Source: JAMCRM01 sp041685075 (GTDB lineage: Bacteria > Acidobacteriota > Terriglobia > Bryobacterales > Bryobacteraceae). Taken from it: a stretch of 5,819 bases of DNA. The position numbers were made by a program, and so were the translations under genes. Positions 1 through 5,819 of this stretch are shown in pieces. Location: assembly GCA_041685075.1 (NCBI GenBank), contig JAWLGN010000327.1, forward strand, positions 1 through 5,819. The letters are read 5' to 3'. The stretch's first letter is position 1, and each line of letters opens with the position of its first letter. The notes under the pieces were generated by a model. That model saw only the letters and a program-made list of their open reading frames with translations, had not been told where the DNA came from and did not search any database.

Positions 1-345
1 CACCCCATCACCCGCGGGATGAAGCCCTCCTTCCCGCAGCCCAACGACGAACTCTACGCCAACTTGAGGTGGCAGCCCGAGGGCTCTTACCACGTGCTGG
101 CCACCGCCTGGGACGACCACTCCCTCTACGGCGGCAAAGCCCGCCAGCCCATCCCCGGCCCGGGCCTCCACCATCCCATGCTGTGGACCGTCCAGTACGG
201 CCAGGGGCGCGTCTTCGGCGACGCCCTGGGCCACGACGTCGACGCCATGAAGAGCCCCGGTTTCATCGCCACCTTCGTGCGGGGAACCGAGTGGGCCGCC
301 ACCGGCAAGGTCACCATCCCGCTGCCCGCTGAACTCTCGCGGTAG
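1..345 (+). CDS. ThuA-like domain protein, C-terminal part (5' end outside window)
   Basis: This is the last 114 codons of a gene that begins left of the window; the frame is open from base 1 and ends at TAG 343-345. The residues before the first internal ATG (position 19) read HPITRG and fit the family, so that ATG is not the start. Two stretches are typical of ThuA-like proteins (trehalose-utilisation family, class-I glutamine-amidotransferase-like fold): HPITRGM followed by NDELYANL, and HPMLWTVQYGQGRVFGDALGHD split over positions about 172-237. The W-x-x-x-Y-G-x-G-R-V-F...L-G-H-D block is the family hallmark. The biochemical role of most ThuA-like proteins is unsettled; many are exported and sit beside sugar dehydrogenases, sulfatases and glycoside hydrolases, as here. 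It converges tail to tail with the alpha/beta hydrolase gene, 13 bp away. The family call is good; the substrate cannot be given. Confidence 0.85.
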   Translation, partial: HPITRGMKPSFPQPNDELYANLRWQPEGSYHVLATAWDDHSLYGGKARQPIPGPGLHHPMLWTVQYGQGRVFGDALGHDVDAMKSPGFIATFVRGTEWAATGKVTIPLPAELSR

Positions 346-377
346 CCTCGGGTAGAGGCTACGGCCGCAGCCGTAGC
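342..377. terminator. Overlapping stem-loops between the convergent genes; possible bidirectional terminator
   Basis: GTAGCCTC (342-349) and GAGGCTAC (355-362) form a perfect 8-bp inverted repeat with a 5-nt loop. The right arm is also the left arm of a second hairpin: GCTACGG (358-364) pairs with CCGTAGC (371-377) across a 6-nt loop, and one G-T and one A-T pair could extend it. The two stems share 358-362 and cannot both form. The first stem contains the TAG stop of the plus-strand gene in its left arm and the stop of the minus-strand gene (CTA, 359-361) in its right arm. There is no T-tract on either side, so a classical intrinsic terminator is not shown. Its location at a tail-to-tail junction makes a transcription end plausible. 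Confidence 0.4.
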
Positions 378-2809
378 TTCATCCAGTGGTAAACCACCGC
401 CTGCATGGCATTCGAAAAGCGATTGTAATCGGGAGGCCCGTAGAGTTCCAGGCTTCGCAGCCGCAGGTTGCGTGCCGTACCGGCTCTCCACGTGCCACTC
501 CAGGTGTAATCGTAGGCGGCAGCCGAACGCTCCTCCGGCTGCAACGATTCATAAACGCGGCGCGCCGCCTCGACGGAGCGCTCTACGTCCGCGAACGTCG
601 CCTCCTGGTCGAACTGCGGAGCCACCACCATGAGCGGCCGCGGCGCAATGAGGGCCAGCACCTCGTCGAAATCCCACGGCAGGCGCTTCTCGTTCCCCTT
701 GAAGAACCCCAGGCGCGGGATCAGGCCGTGAATGAAGGCGAGATTCTCGAGACTGCCGGTCCCCTTTTCCGTCCTGAGGGGAGTGAAACCGCAGACCGAC
801 ACCGCGCCGGCGATCCTGTCGTCGAGAGCCGCGGCGAGCAATCCGACCGTCGCGCCCAACGAATAGCCCATCACGTAGATGCGTTGCGAATCGATGCGGT
901 TGTTCTGCGAGAGGAGATCCACTGCCGAGCGCACGTCGTCGATCATCTTTCCCATCAGCGACCAGCGAGGGTAGCGTTCGTAGAACCTCTCCACCTCCGT
1001 GATCCGCGAGCCGAATCCGATCATGTCGAAGATAAAAACGGCGAAGCCCTCCAGAACCAGGGGTCTCACTTTGAAATCCGTGCCGAGATAGCCCTGGTCC
1101 TGTAACGGATAGGTGCCCGCCGTATATGCCGTCGCACCCGCGCTTTGCGGAATGATGGGCAGCGGCGAGTAGCCCTTCGAATAGGAATACGGATGCAGCC
1201 AGATCACCACCGGCATCTTGGTACGGTCATGGCCGCGAGGATAGAACAACTCCCCGATGAGGTTACGATTGTCGCTGAACACCAGGCTGGCCCGGTCCAC
1301 CTCTGCCGTGGGTCGGGGCCGCTCGAGAATGGAATCGGCGTAGCCGTGATCGCCCGGCGGCCCCGCGCCCGGCCGGCTGGAGCTCAATCGCGGGCTGCCC
1401 ACTACCTTCACGCGGGGAGGCGCTTCGCCCAGGCTCTGCCAAATGGCGTTGCGAATCTTTTCCCGCGCCTGACTCCAATCCGTGCTCTCGCGCAGGAGGT
1501 CGCCCGGCGCCTTCTCAGGATACGCACGGACATCGAGGTTTTCATCGCTCAGCGTTTTCCACTTCTCGAAGGAGTAGTTCCAATAGAGCTGATCGGGCAG
1601 CGGGAACTTCCGCCGTCCCAGCATCGTGTCGTACCAGTCGAAGTACTCTTCGATGTTCGAGCCGGGTGTGCGGTGCGTGCCCGGCCTGAACCGCAGCGCG
1701 ATGCGGTCCCCCGCGCCCAGGAACTCATAGACGCGCCGCGCCGCAAGATAACCGCGCTCCTCCCCCCACGCATTCACCTCGCCCTCGTTGATCCCCAGGG
1801 TGATCATGTAACCGCGAGGCGCGATCAACGCCACCATCTCGTGCATATCGAAGGGCAGCTTGTTCTCGCGTCCGGCAAAGAAGCGCAGCCTGGGGTGGAA
1901 CCAGTGGGGATAGTTGCGGACGCTCATCTCCAGCGTCTCGTTGGCGTAGCGGTCGGTGCAGTAGCGCCACGGAATGGCGCCGCCCGAAACCGGACTGCTT
2001 CCGATCACCGCCGCCAGGCGCTCCTCGAAAGCGCCGGCCCAGGTAGCCATCTTCCCCCCGCGCGAGTGGTCCGTGAAGACGATTTTCGCCTTGTCCACCT
2101 CGCGCAGCGTCGTCAGATAGTCGATAGCCCGCGAAATTCCCCACGCCCTTCGCCCCAGGCTGTTGAAGTCATACTCCGGGTAGAGTTGGGCGTACATTTC
2201 CGTATCATCGGCTCCGTCGGAGGCTGCAACCATCACCCCCATGTAGCCGCGTCTCAACCCAATCTCCACCCAGGAACGCTTTCCCACGCACGTCATGAAC
2301 ACCGGAAAGGGGCCCTCTCCCGCGGGGATGAAGAGCTGGAGGTTCAGTTGCCCTCTGAGCCCGGGGCCGAACTTCAGGAGCACGTCGCGAATCGTGACGT
2401 CACCGTCCTGGGTCTCCCGAATGACATCCGCAACCACTTTGTCGGGAGCCGGCGGGAAGCGCCCGGTGACGTAATGCTGGAACATCTGCTTGAGCCAGGC
2501 GCGTTTGCGCTCCCACTGGGCCTTTGTGGTGATGGGGATCTGCTTGCCGTCCTGCTCCAGGACCAGGGGATCGGGCAGGTCCATGTGTGTCGGAAGCGCG
2601 TCGAAATCCGGCGGCAGCTCTCCGGTTCGATGAAGCCATTCGTTCCACGCCGGGTCGTGCGGCAGGGTGGCCAGCAGTTGCTTCAGGAACGCCTGCCGCT
2701 TGGAAACCGCGCCTGACTCGGGTTGCGCGGCGCCCGGAATCGCCGCCGGAGCGAAACAGAAAGCGATGACAATCAGAACTCGTGCGGCTGTTTTCGAATC
2801 GGCTCTCAT
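359..2809 (-). CDS. Exported tandem alpha/beta hydrolase (CE15-like N-domain, dienelactone-hydrolase-like C-domain)
   Basis: Protein of 816 residues. Residues 1-28 form a Sec signal peptide (n-region with R2, K6 and R10, hydrophobic 11-24, likely cleavage after GAA), so it acts in the periplasm or outside. The first domain (about 100-400) resembles carbohydrate esterase family 15 (glucuronoyl esterases): nucleophile elbow DHSRGGK with S249, SSPVSGGA, YPHWF, LPFDMHEMVALIAPR, acid candidates E342/E344 and H379 in GTHRTP. The second domain (about 500-816) is a dienelactone-hydrolase or prolyl-oligopeptidase-like fold with elbow GYSLG (S650), LPWDFDEVLALIAPR and D734. No His stands at the expected end position, where the sequence is PDYNRFS. 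The two domains align with each other and look like an internal duplication. The ATG at 2809 has AGGA six bases upstream, overlapping the stop of the preceding gene; this is the last gene of the block. Likely an esterase on plant or microbial polysaccharide, but the substrate is inferred. The fold is secure; CE15 membership is probable, not certain. Confidence 0.8.
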   Translation of the reverse strand: MRADSKTAARVLIVIAFCFAPAAIPGAAQPESGAVSKRQAFLKQLLATLPHDPAWNEWLHRTGELPPDFDALPTHMDLPDPLVLEQDGKQIPITTKAQWERKRAWLKQMFQHYVTGRFPPAPDKVVADVIRETQDGDVTIRDVLLKFGPGLRGQLNLQLFIPAGEGPFPVFMTCVGKRSWVEIGLRRGYMGVMVAASDGADDTEMYAQLYPEYDFNSLGRRAWGISRAIDYLTTLREVDKAKIVFTDHSRGGKMATWAGAFEERLAAVIGSSPVSGGAIPWRYCTDRYANETLEMSVRNYPHWFHPRLRFFAGRENKLPFDMHEMVALIAPRGYMITLGINEGEVNAWGEERGYLAARRVYEFLGAGDRIALRFRPGTHRTPGSNIEEYFDWYDTMLGRRKFPLPDQLYWNYSFEKWKTLSDENLDVRAYPEKAPGDLLRESTDWSQAREKIRNAIWQSLGEAPPRVKVVGSPRLSSSRPGAGPPGDHGYADSILERPRPTAEVDRASLVFSDNRNLIGELFYPRGHDRTKMPVVIWLHPYSYSKGYSPLPIIPQSAGATAYTAGTYPLQDQGYLGTDFKVRPLVLEGFAVFIFDMIGFGSRITEVERFYERYPRWSLMGKMIDDVRSAVDLLSQNNRIDSQRIYVMGYSLGATVGLLAAALDDRIAGAVSVCGFTPLRTEKGTGSLENLAFIHGLIPRLGFFKGNEKRLPWDFDEVLALIAPRPLMVVAPQFDQEATFADVERSVEAARRVYESLQPEERSAAAYDYTWSGTWRAGTARNLRLRSLELYGPPDYNRFSNAMQAVVYHWMKLRLRP

Positions 2810-2815
2810 GGTGTG

Positions 2816-2820
2816 TCCTA
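2816..2820 (-). promoter_or_regulatory. Ribosome binding site of the tandem hydrolase, overlapping the upstream stop codon
   Basis: Read on the minus strand, TAGGA lies six bases before the ATG at 2809. Its first three bases are the TAG stop of the preceding gene (2820-2818). A ribosome that terminates there sits on the next start signal, so translation of the two genes is probably coupled. Confidence 0.7.
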
Positions 2821-4323
2821 CCGGCCTCCCGGGTGCTGCAGGAAATGGACGAGCTGGCTGGATGCCTGAAAGGCCCAGTTGAACGCACGGGGCGTGGCGT
2901 TCAGGTCCTTCTCCATAACTTCCGACAATAGCATTCTGGAGCGCTCGCGATATCTTGCTCTTTGCTGCGCATCCTGGCTGAAATACACCCCCATGGCAAA
3001 TTGGTACGCCATTTCGGTATTATGCCGCGTCATATCGCCGCCCAACGTGGAGGGCTGCTCGCCTGGCTCGCCTGCGAAGCAGTTGATCACGTAATAGGCG
3101 CTTCGGCCGTCCGGCTGGAGTCCCTTGCGATCGAGAAAATCGACCCAGCCCAACACCATGCCGGGGATCCGCCGGTCGCCAGTCAAGGTCCAATAGTGAA
3201 ACATGGGGTCCAGCAGAATCGCCATCATCCAGGCCGAGGTAGCCCCGGCAAACGTCGACTCGCTTGCGGAATATTCCGCCCAATTCTGCCGGAAGGAGCC
3301 GTCGGGCGGGCGCCCGTCACGGGGCTGCCGCTGGTGGTGATAGAGCGCGTCCGCGTAGGCCCTGGCCTTCTCCCAGTACACCCGCGAACCGGTCAACTCC
3401 CAGCCATGCAGCACACCGAGCCATCCGTAGCCTTCGTGCCGGGGCGTCCAGAACCCGCCGCGGTAGACCGGGTCCCACCTCTCCGCCAGAAGCTTCGCCA
3501 TGACCTTCCCGGTTTCCAGGGCCCGCTCGTCGCCCGTGAGGAGATAGTGAATATGCATCGCTCGCGGGTACACGTACTTAATGTCCAGCCCTTTCTTCAG
3601 GACGAACATCCCTGCGTTCGGGGGCTCCATCTTAGTATGGGTTCTGACGAAATGAGCCGCCTGGTAAGCGGCTTCCAGGTAGCGCCGCTCCCCGCTGCGT
3701 ACATACATCTTGTACCAGCACGTGGTACGGTCGAAAAGCCAGTGGTCGTACTTCGGGCTATCGATGTATTGCAGGGAGCCCGGAAAGTTCTTCTCGACCA
3801 GGCGATCGTACGGGGAATCGGCGCCGGCGTCCATCACCGCCACCTGAGGCCCCACCACCCAGGAATCGCAAAGCCAACGCGCCGGCAGCACCGCCAGCAC
3901 GCGAGGCCCCTTCAAGCCGCCCGGTTCGACGAGGGTCTCCGCTACGGGAAGGAATCGCCCGGCATCCTTGCGCCGCACCTCGCCGAAGATCGCTTTCACC
4001 TGCTGGATTTTCTCGCGCCGGAAGTCCGCCTGGAACTGAACCTGTAGGGAGCGAATGGAGCCGTCCTTCCCGTCGATCCTCCACGGCTCGAGCGGGCGGA
4101 CAGCGGCCTCGATCTCGTCTCCGGCGGCCGAGACGATCCGCACGCGGCGCGGATCGTCGAGAAATCCCGGCGGGAGCGGAAGACCGAAGTTGACGGTTTC
4201 GACGGCCAGGTCCGCGGCGCGGCCGATCAGCGTAACCGCCACTTCTCCCGCCGGCCTGGCCGGCTGCGGGCGCTCGATGGCGTAAAGGCTGGCGCCGAAA
4301 GCAAGCAGAACTGCAAAGATCAC
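2818..4323 (-). CDS. Exported protein with PcRGLX/YetA-like N-terminal domain and alpha-helical toroid
   Basis: Protein of 501 residues. The start is GTG at 4323, with AAGGAG seven bases upstream; there is no other ATG, GTG or TTG in frame before the stop at 4374-4372. Residues 1-15 (FAVLLAFGASLYA) form a short hydrophobic leader that lacks the usual positive charge. Residues 27-100 (AVTL, NFGLPLPPG at 45-53, VRIV, DGSIRSLQVQF at 87-97) resemble the N-terminal RIFT-barrel domain of the PcRGLX/YetA (exo-rhamnogalacturonan lyase) family. From about 190 the protein is helical with a recurring S/T-G-x-R signature: SGERRYLEAA (210), TGDERALETG (263), TGSRVYWEKA (311), TGDRRIPGMV (381). This suggests an alpha/alpha-toroid rich in aromatic residues (W, Y, H), as in polysaccharide lyases and glycoside hydrolases. 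PL26 lyases, as I recall them, are much longer, so catalysis here is unproven. It lies 48 bp after the PLP enzyme gene and 8 bp before the hydrolase gene. Confidence 0.6.
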   Translation of the reverse strand: MIFAVLLAFGASLYAIERPQPARPAGEVAVTLIGRAADLAVETVNFGLPLPPGFLDDPRRVRIVSAAGDEIEAAVRPLEPWRIDGKDGSIRSLQVQFQADFRREKIQQVKAIFGEVRRKDAGRFLPVAETLVEPGGLKGPRVLAVLPARWLCDSWVVGPQVAVMDAGADSPYDRLVEKNFPGSLQYIDSPKYDHWLFDRTTCWYKMYVRSGERRYLEAAYQAAHFVRTHTKMEPPNAGMFVLKKGLDIKYVYPRAMHIHYLLTGDERALETGKVMAKLLAERWDPVYRGGFWTPRHEGYGWLGVLHGWELTGSRVYWEKARAYADALYHHQRQPRDGRPPDGSFRQNWAEYSASESTFAGATSAWMMAILLDPMFHYWTLTGDRRIPGMVLGWVDFLDRKGLQPDGRSAYYVINCFAGEPGEQPSTLGGDMTRHNTEMAYQFAMGVYFSQDAQQRARYRERSRMLLSEVMEKDLNATPRAFNWAFQASSQLVHFLQHPGGR

Positions 4324-4330
4324 CTGCCGT

Positions 4331-4336
4331 CTCCTT
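4331..4336 (-). promoter_or_regulatory. Strong ribosome binding site deciding the GTG start
   Basis: AAGGAG on the minus strand lies seven bases before GTG 4323-4321. It is the best Shine-Dalgarno match in the 48-bp gap and the main reason for choosing this GTG start, despite the weak n-region of the resulting signal peptide. Confidence 0.7.
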
Positions 4337-4371
4337 GGAGAGAACTTCCAACGCGTCCGTCTCGTCCGCGG

Positions 4372-5466
4372 CTACTGCAGCTTGCCGCGGCCTTCCACGG
4401 GCCAGACCCGCTCGACTTCGCCGCCGCGAATGCCGTAGGTCCGCTCGTGCAGGTTCACCGCGGTACAGATGTGGTTGGGGATGATGCGCACGCGATCCCC
4501 GGGAGCAAAGGCCTTTCCCGTGCGGCTGATGTCCACATAGCCGTGCTCTTCGTTCATGGCATGGAAGAAGGCCTCGGGCGCTTCCATCACTCGCCCGAAG
4601 CTGTTGTCCTTCGGGTCGATGCTGCGGTCCGAGGAAAACGTCTTCGAGCCGCCGTCCACGATCACCTGCCCCTGCCGCGCGTTCGAAACCACCGTCACCA
4701 GCAGCGAGGCGGCGCAATCTTCCAGCCCGCAGCCGCCGGACCGAACCGTGTTCAGGTCGTTGTAGACGTAGGTCCCGGGGCGGATCTCGTTCATCCCGGG
4801 CAACTCGTGGCAGTGGAACAGCAGCGGGGTGGAGCCGCCGCTCACTACCTTGGCCTCGAGACCCGCGCGCCCGAGGTCCTCCGTCATGCCCTGGATGGTG
4901 GCGCGCAGCGCGGCAAACTGCTCGCTGCCCCGCTCGCCCATGTCCTTGATGTGGCCGGGGTAGAAGGTGATGCCCTCGAAGGCCAGGTGCGGCAGCCCGG
5001 CGATGCACCGCGCCAGCTCCACCAACTCGCTTCCCGGCGCCACGCCCACGCGGTTCATCCCCACGTTCGCCTCGGCCAGGACGCCCACTTCCACACCGGC
5101 GGCGCGCGCGGCCTCGGAAAGCGCGCGGGCCGCGGTCAGGCTGTCCAGCGCCACGGTCACCCGCGTCTTCCGCGCCACCGCCATCAGGCGCTCCAGCTTG
5201 CTCCGCCCCAGCACGGGGTAGTGCAGCAGCAGGTCCGGGGTGCCGGAAGCCAGCATCACCTCGGCCTCCCCCACCTTGGCCACCGTCAACCCCACGGCGC
5301 CCGAGTCGAGCTGCATGCGCCCCACCAGCGGGCTCTTGTGGGTCTTGGTGTGGGGCCGCAGCCGCAGCCCGTGGGCTTTGCAGTAGTCGCCCACCCGCTC
5401 GAGGTTGCGCTCCATGATATCCAGGTCGACGACCAGCGCCGGGGTGTCCAGTTCCGAGATATGCAT
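4372..5466 (-). CDS. D-threonine aldolase / D-serine dehydratase family PLP enzyme (fold type III)
   Basis: Protein of 364 residues with no signal peptide, so cytoplasmic. The N-terminus (LDTPALVVDLDIMERNLERV) and RPHTKTHKSP at 37-46 are diagnostic of the alanine-racemase-like PLP barrel of this family; K41 should form the Schiff base with PLP. SGGSTP (209-214) fits the phosphate-binding loop and RPGTYVYND (229-237) is a family block. The C-terminal beta domain carries the metal-site motif PNHICTAVNL, with H332 and C334. Known members cleave D-threonine-type beta-hydroxy-D-amino acids to glycine plus aldehyde (H-x-D site) or dehydrate D-serine to pyruvate (H-x-C, zinc). The H-x-C here leans to the dehydratase side, but related bacterial proteins are poorly characterised. 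Length and motifs are complete. The ATG at 5466 has GGAG seven bases upstream, inside the 3' end of the sulfatase gene, 4 bp from its stop. The family is sure; the reaction is not. Confidence 0.9.
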   Translation of the reverse strand: MHISELDTPALVVDLDIMERNLERVGDYCKAHGLRLRPHTKTHKSPLVGRMQLDSGAVGLTVAKVGEAEVMLASGTPDLLLHYPVLGRSKLERLMAVARKTRVTVALDSLTAARALSEAARAAGVEVGVLAEANVGMNRVGVAPGSELVELARCIAGLPHLAFEGITFYPGHIKDMGERGSEQFAALRATIQGMTEDLGRAGLEAKVVSGGSTPLLFHCHELPGMNEIRPGTYVYNDLNTVRSGGCGLEDCAASLLVTVVSNARQGQVIVDGGSKTFSSDRSIDPKDNSFGRVMEAPEAFFHAMNEEHGYVDISRTGKAFAPGDRVRIIPNHICTAVNLHERTYGIRGGEVERVWPVEGRGKLQ

Positions 5467-5470
5467 CGCT

Positions 5471-5819
5471 TTACTCCGCCGCTCCGGCGTTGTACCGCTT
5501 CTGCCAGGCGGCCAGTTCGCCCCGCAGGCGGTCGCGCGTGACCACGAACTGCGGGTTGTCGAATTCGTTCTTCATCTCCCTGCCGTCCGTGCGCAGGTCG
5601 TAGAGTTCGTTGGGCCCGCGGCCCCCGTCCCGGACCACCGCCTTGTAACGGAAATCCCTGGCCATCCAGGTGTTCCGGTGTTGCGCGAACACCAGGTTGC
5701 GCCAAGGCTGTTTCTTGGGGAGGGCCTTGTTGGCGGCCAGCGGCAGGAAACTGCGGCCGGGCAGGTTGCGCCCCGCCGGCGGCTGCGCTCCGGCGGCCTC
5801 CGCCACCGTCAGGAAGAAG
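5471..5819 (-). CDS. Sulfatase, C-terminal part (5' end outside window)
   Basis: The last 115 codons are visible, ending at TAA 5473-5471; the frame stays open to the window edge, so the GTG at 5806 is internal and not the start. The edge residues FFLTVAEAAGAQPPAGRN, then LPGRSFLPL, match the late catalytic-domain segment of arylsulfatases in which the target protein is assigned a position before the G-x-S-L/F-x-P-L stretch. The C-terminal subdomain follows: RDFRYKAVVRDGG, NELYDLRTDGREMKNEFDNP and the final helix LRGELAAWQKRYN. ELYDL-x-x-D-x-x-E-x-x-N is the usual sulfatase signature near the end. The active-site C/S-x-P-x-R motif, which becomes formylglycine, lies outside the window, so activity and signal peptide cannot be judged. 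It is the most upstream visible gene of the minus-strand block and points to a sulfated substrate for the cluster. Confident family call. Confidence 0.9.
   Translation of the reverse strand, partial: FFLTVAEAAGAQPPAGRNLPGRSFLPLAANKALPKKQPWRNLVFAQHRNTWMARDFRYKAVVRDGGRGPNELYDLRTDGREMKNEFDNPQFVVTRDRLRGELAAWQKRYNAGAAE
5474..5477 (-). promoter_or_regulatory. Ribosome binding site of the PLP enzyme inside the end of the sulfatase gene
   Basis: GGAG on the minus strand directly precedes the TAA stop of the sulfatase and lies seven bases before the ATG at 5466. The 4-bp gap and the embedded Shine-Dalgarno sequence indicate one transcript and probable translational coupling. Confidence 0.7.

Noticed and set aside
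386..1105. Plus-strand frame near the ThuA-like gene that might be taken as a downstream partner
   Set aside because: It overlaps the conserved C-terminal half of the hydrolase on the other strand and shows no domain.
1145..2716. Long open frame on the plus strand opposite the tandem hydrolase gene
   Set aside because: Its translation is rich in R, H, P and Q without domain patterns, and it lies wholly antisense to a gene with clear motifs. Long antisense frames are expected in GC-rich DNA.
2962..4047. Open plus-strand frame opposite the toroid gene
   Set aside because: Same bias in composition, no ribosome site or family motif, and fully antisense to the supported gene.
4250..4264. GC-rich palindrome GCCGGCC-T-GGCCGGC
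   Set aside because: It falls in a Pro/Ala/Arg linker of the toroid protein, where such GC-only palindromes arise easily; no second copy was noticed in the window.
3758..5008. Minus-strand frame spanning parts of the PLP enzyme and toroid genes
   Set aside because: It is an out-of-frame shadow with Arg/Gly/Ala-rich sequence; both true frames carry recognisable families.
4447..5541. Open plus-strand frame opposite the PLP enzyme gene and the sulfatase end
   Set aside because: Composition dominated by R, H, V, Q and G with no motif; it crosses the boundary of two well-supported genes on the other strand.
1..5819. Search for tRNA, rRNA, CRISPR arrays, insertion sequences and defence systems
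   Set aside because: None seen. The window is filled by five genes of metabolic or glycan-related type, with non-coding gaps of at most 48 bp.

Overview
The window is GC-rich and almost entirely coding. It looks like the genome of a glycan-degrading, free-living bacterium. The family mix (ThuA-like protein, sulfatase, CE15-like alpha/beta hydrolase, RIFT-barrel/toroid protein, D-threonine aldolase/D-serine dehydratase family enzyme) is the kind seen in Acidobacteriota (Bryobacteraceae/Solibacter-like), Planctomycetota and Verrucomicrobiota. I lean towards Acidobacteriota. That assignment is inference from gene content and style only; there is no rRNA or other marker in the window.

Layout. 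Positions 1-345 (+) hold the C-terminal part of a ThuA-like protein. It converges on a block of four minus-strand genes that runs from the right edge leftwards: the C-terminal end of a sulfatase (5819-5471), a fold-type III PLP enzyme of the D-threonine aldolase/D-serine dehydratase family (5466-4372), an exported protein with an N-terminal domain resembling the PcRGLX/YetA exo-rhamnogalacturonan lyase family and a helical-toroid body (4323-2818), and an exported 816-residue protein with two alpha/beta-hydrolase domains (2809-359). The gaps between the four genes are 4, 48 and 8 bp. Each downstream gene has a recognisable Shine-Dalgarno sequence, two of them touching or lying in the end of the preceding gene. 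This indicates one transcript whose promoter lies beyond the right edge. No stretch longer than 50 bp is non-coding, and I found no RNA gene, CRISPR array, insertion sequence or promoter.

Working together (inference): the sulfatase, the toroid protein and the CE15-like hydrolase would act outside the cytoplasm on a sulfated, uronic-acid-containing or esterified polysaccharide. The PLP enzyme has no signal peptide and would act in the cytoplasm on a D-hydroxy-amino acid. The most unusual points are the internally duplicated hydrolase, whose two halves have different nucleophile elbows and whose second half appears to lack the catalytic histidine; the PLP enzyme's placement inside a set of exported glycan-active proteins; and a stem-loop that carries the stop codons of both convergent genes in its arms.
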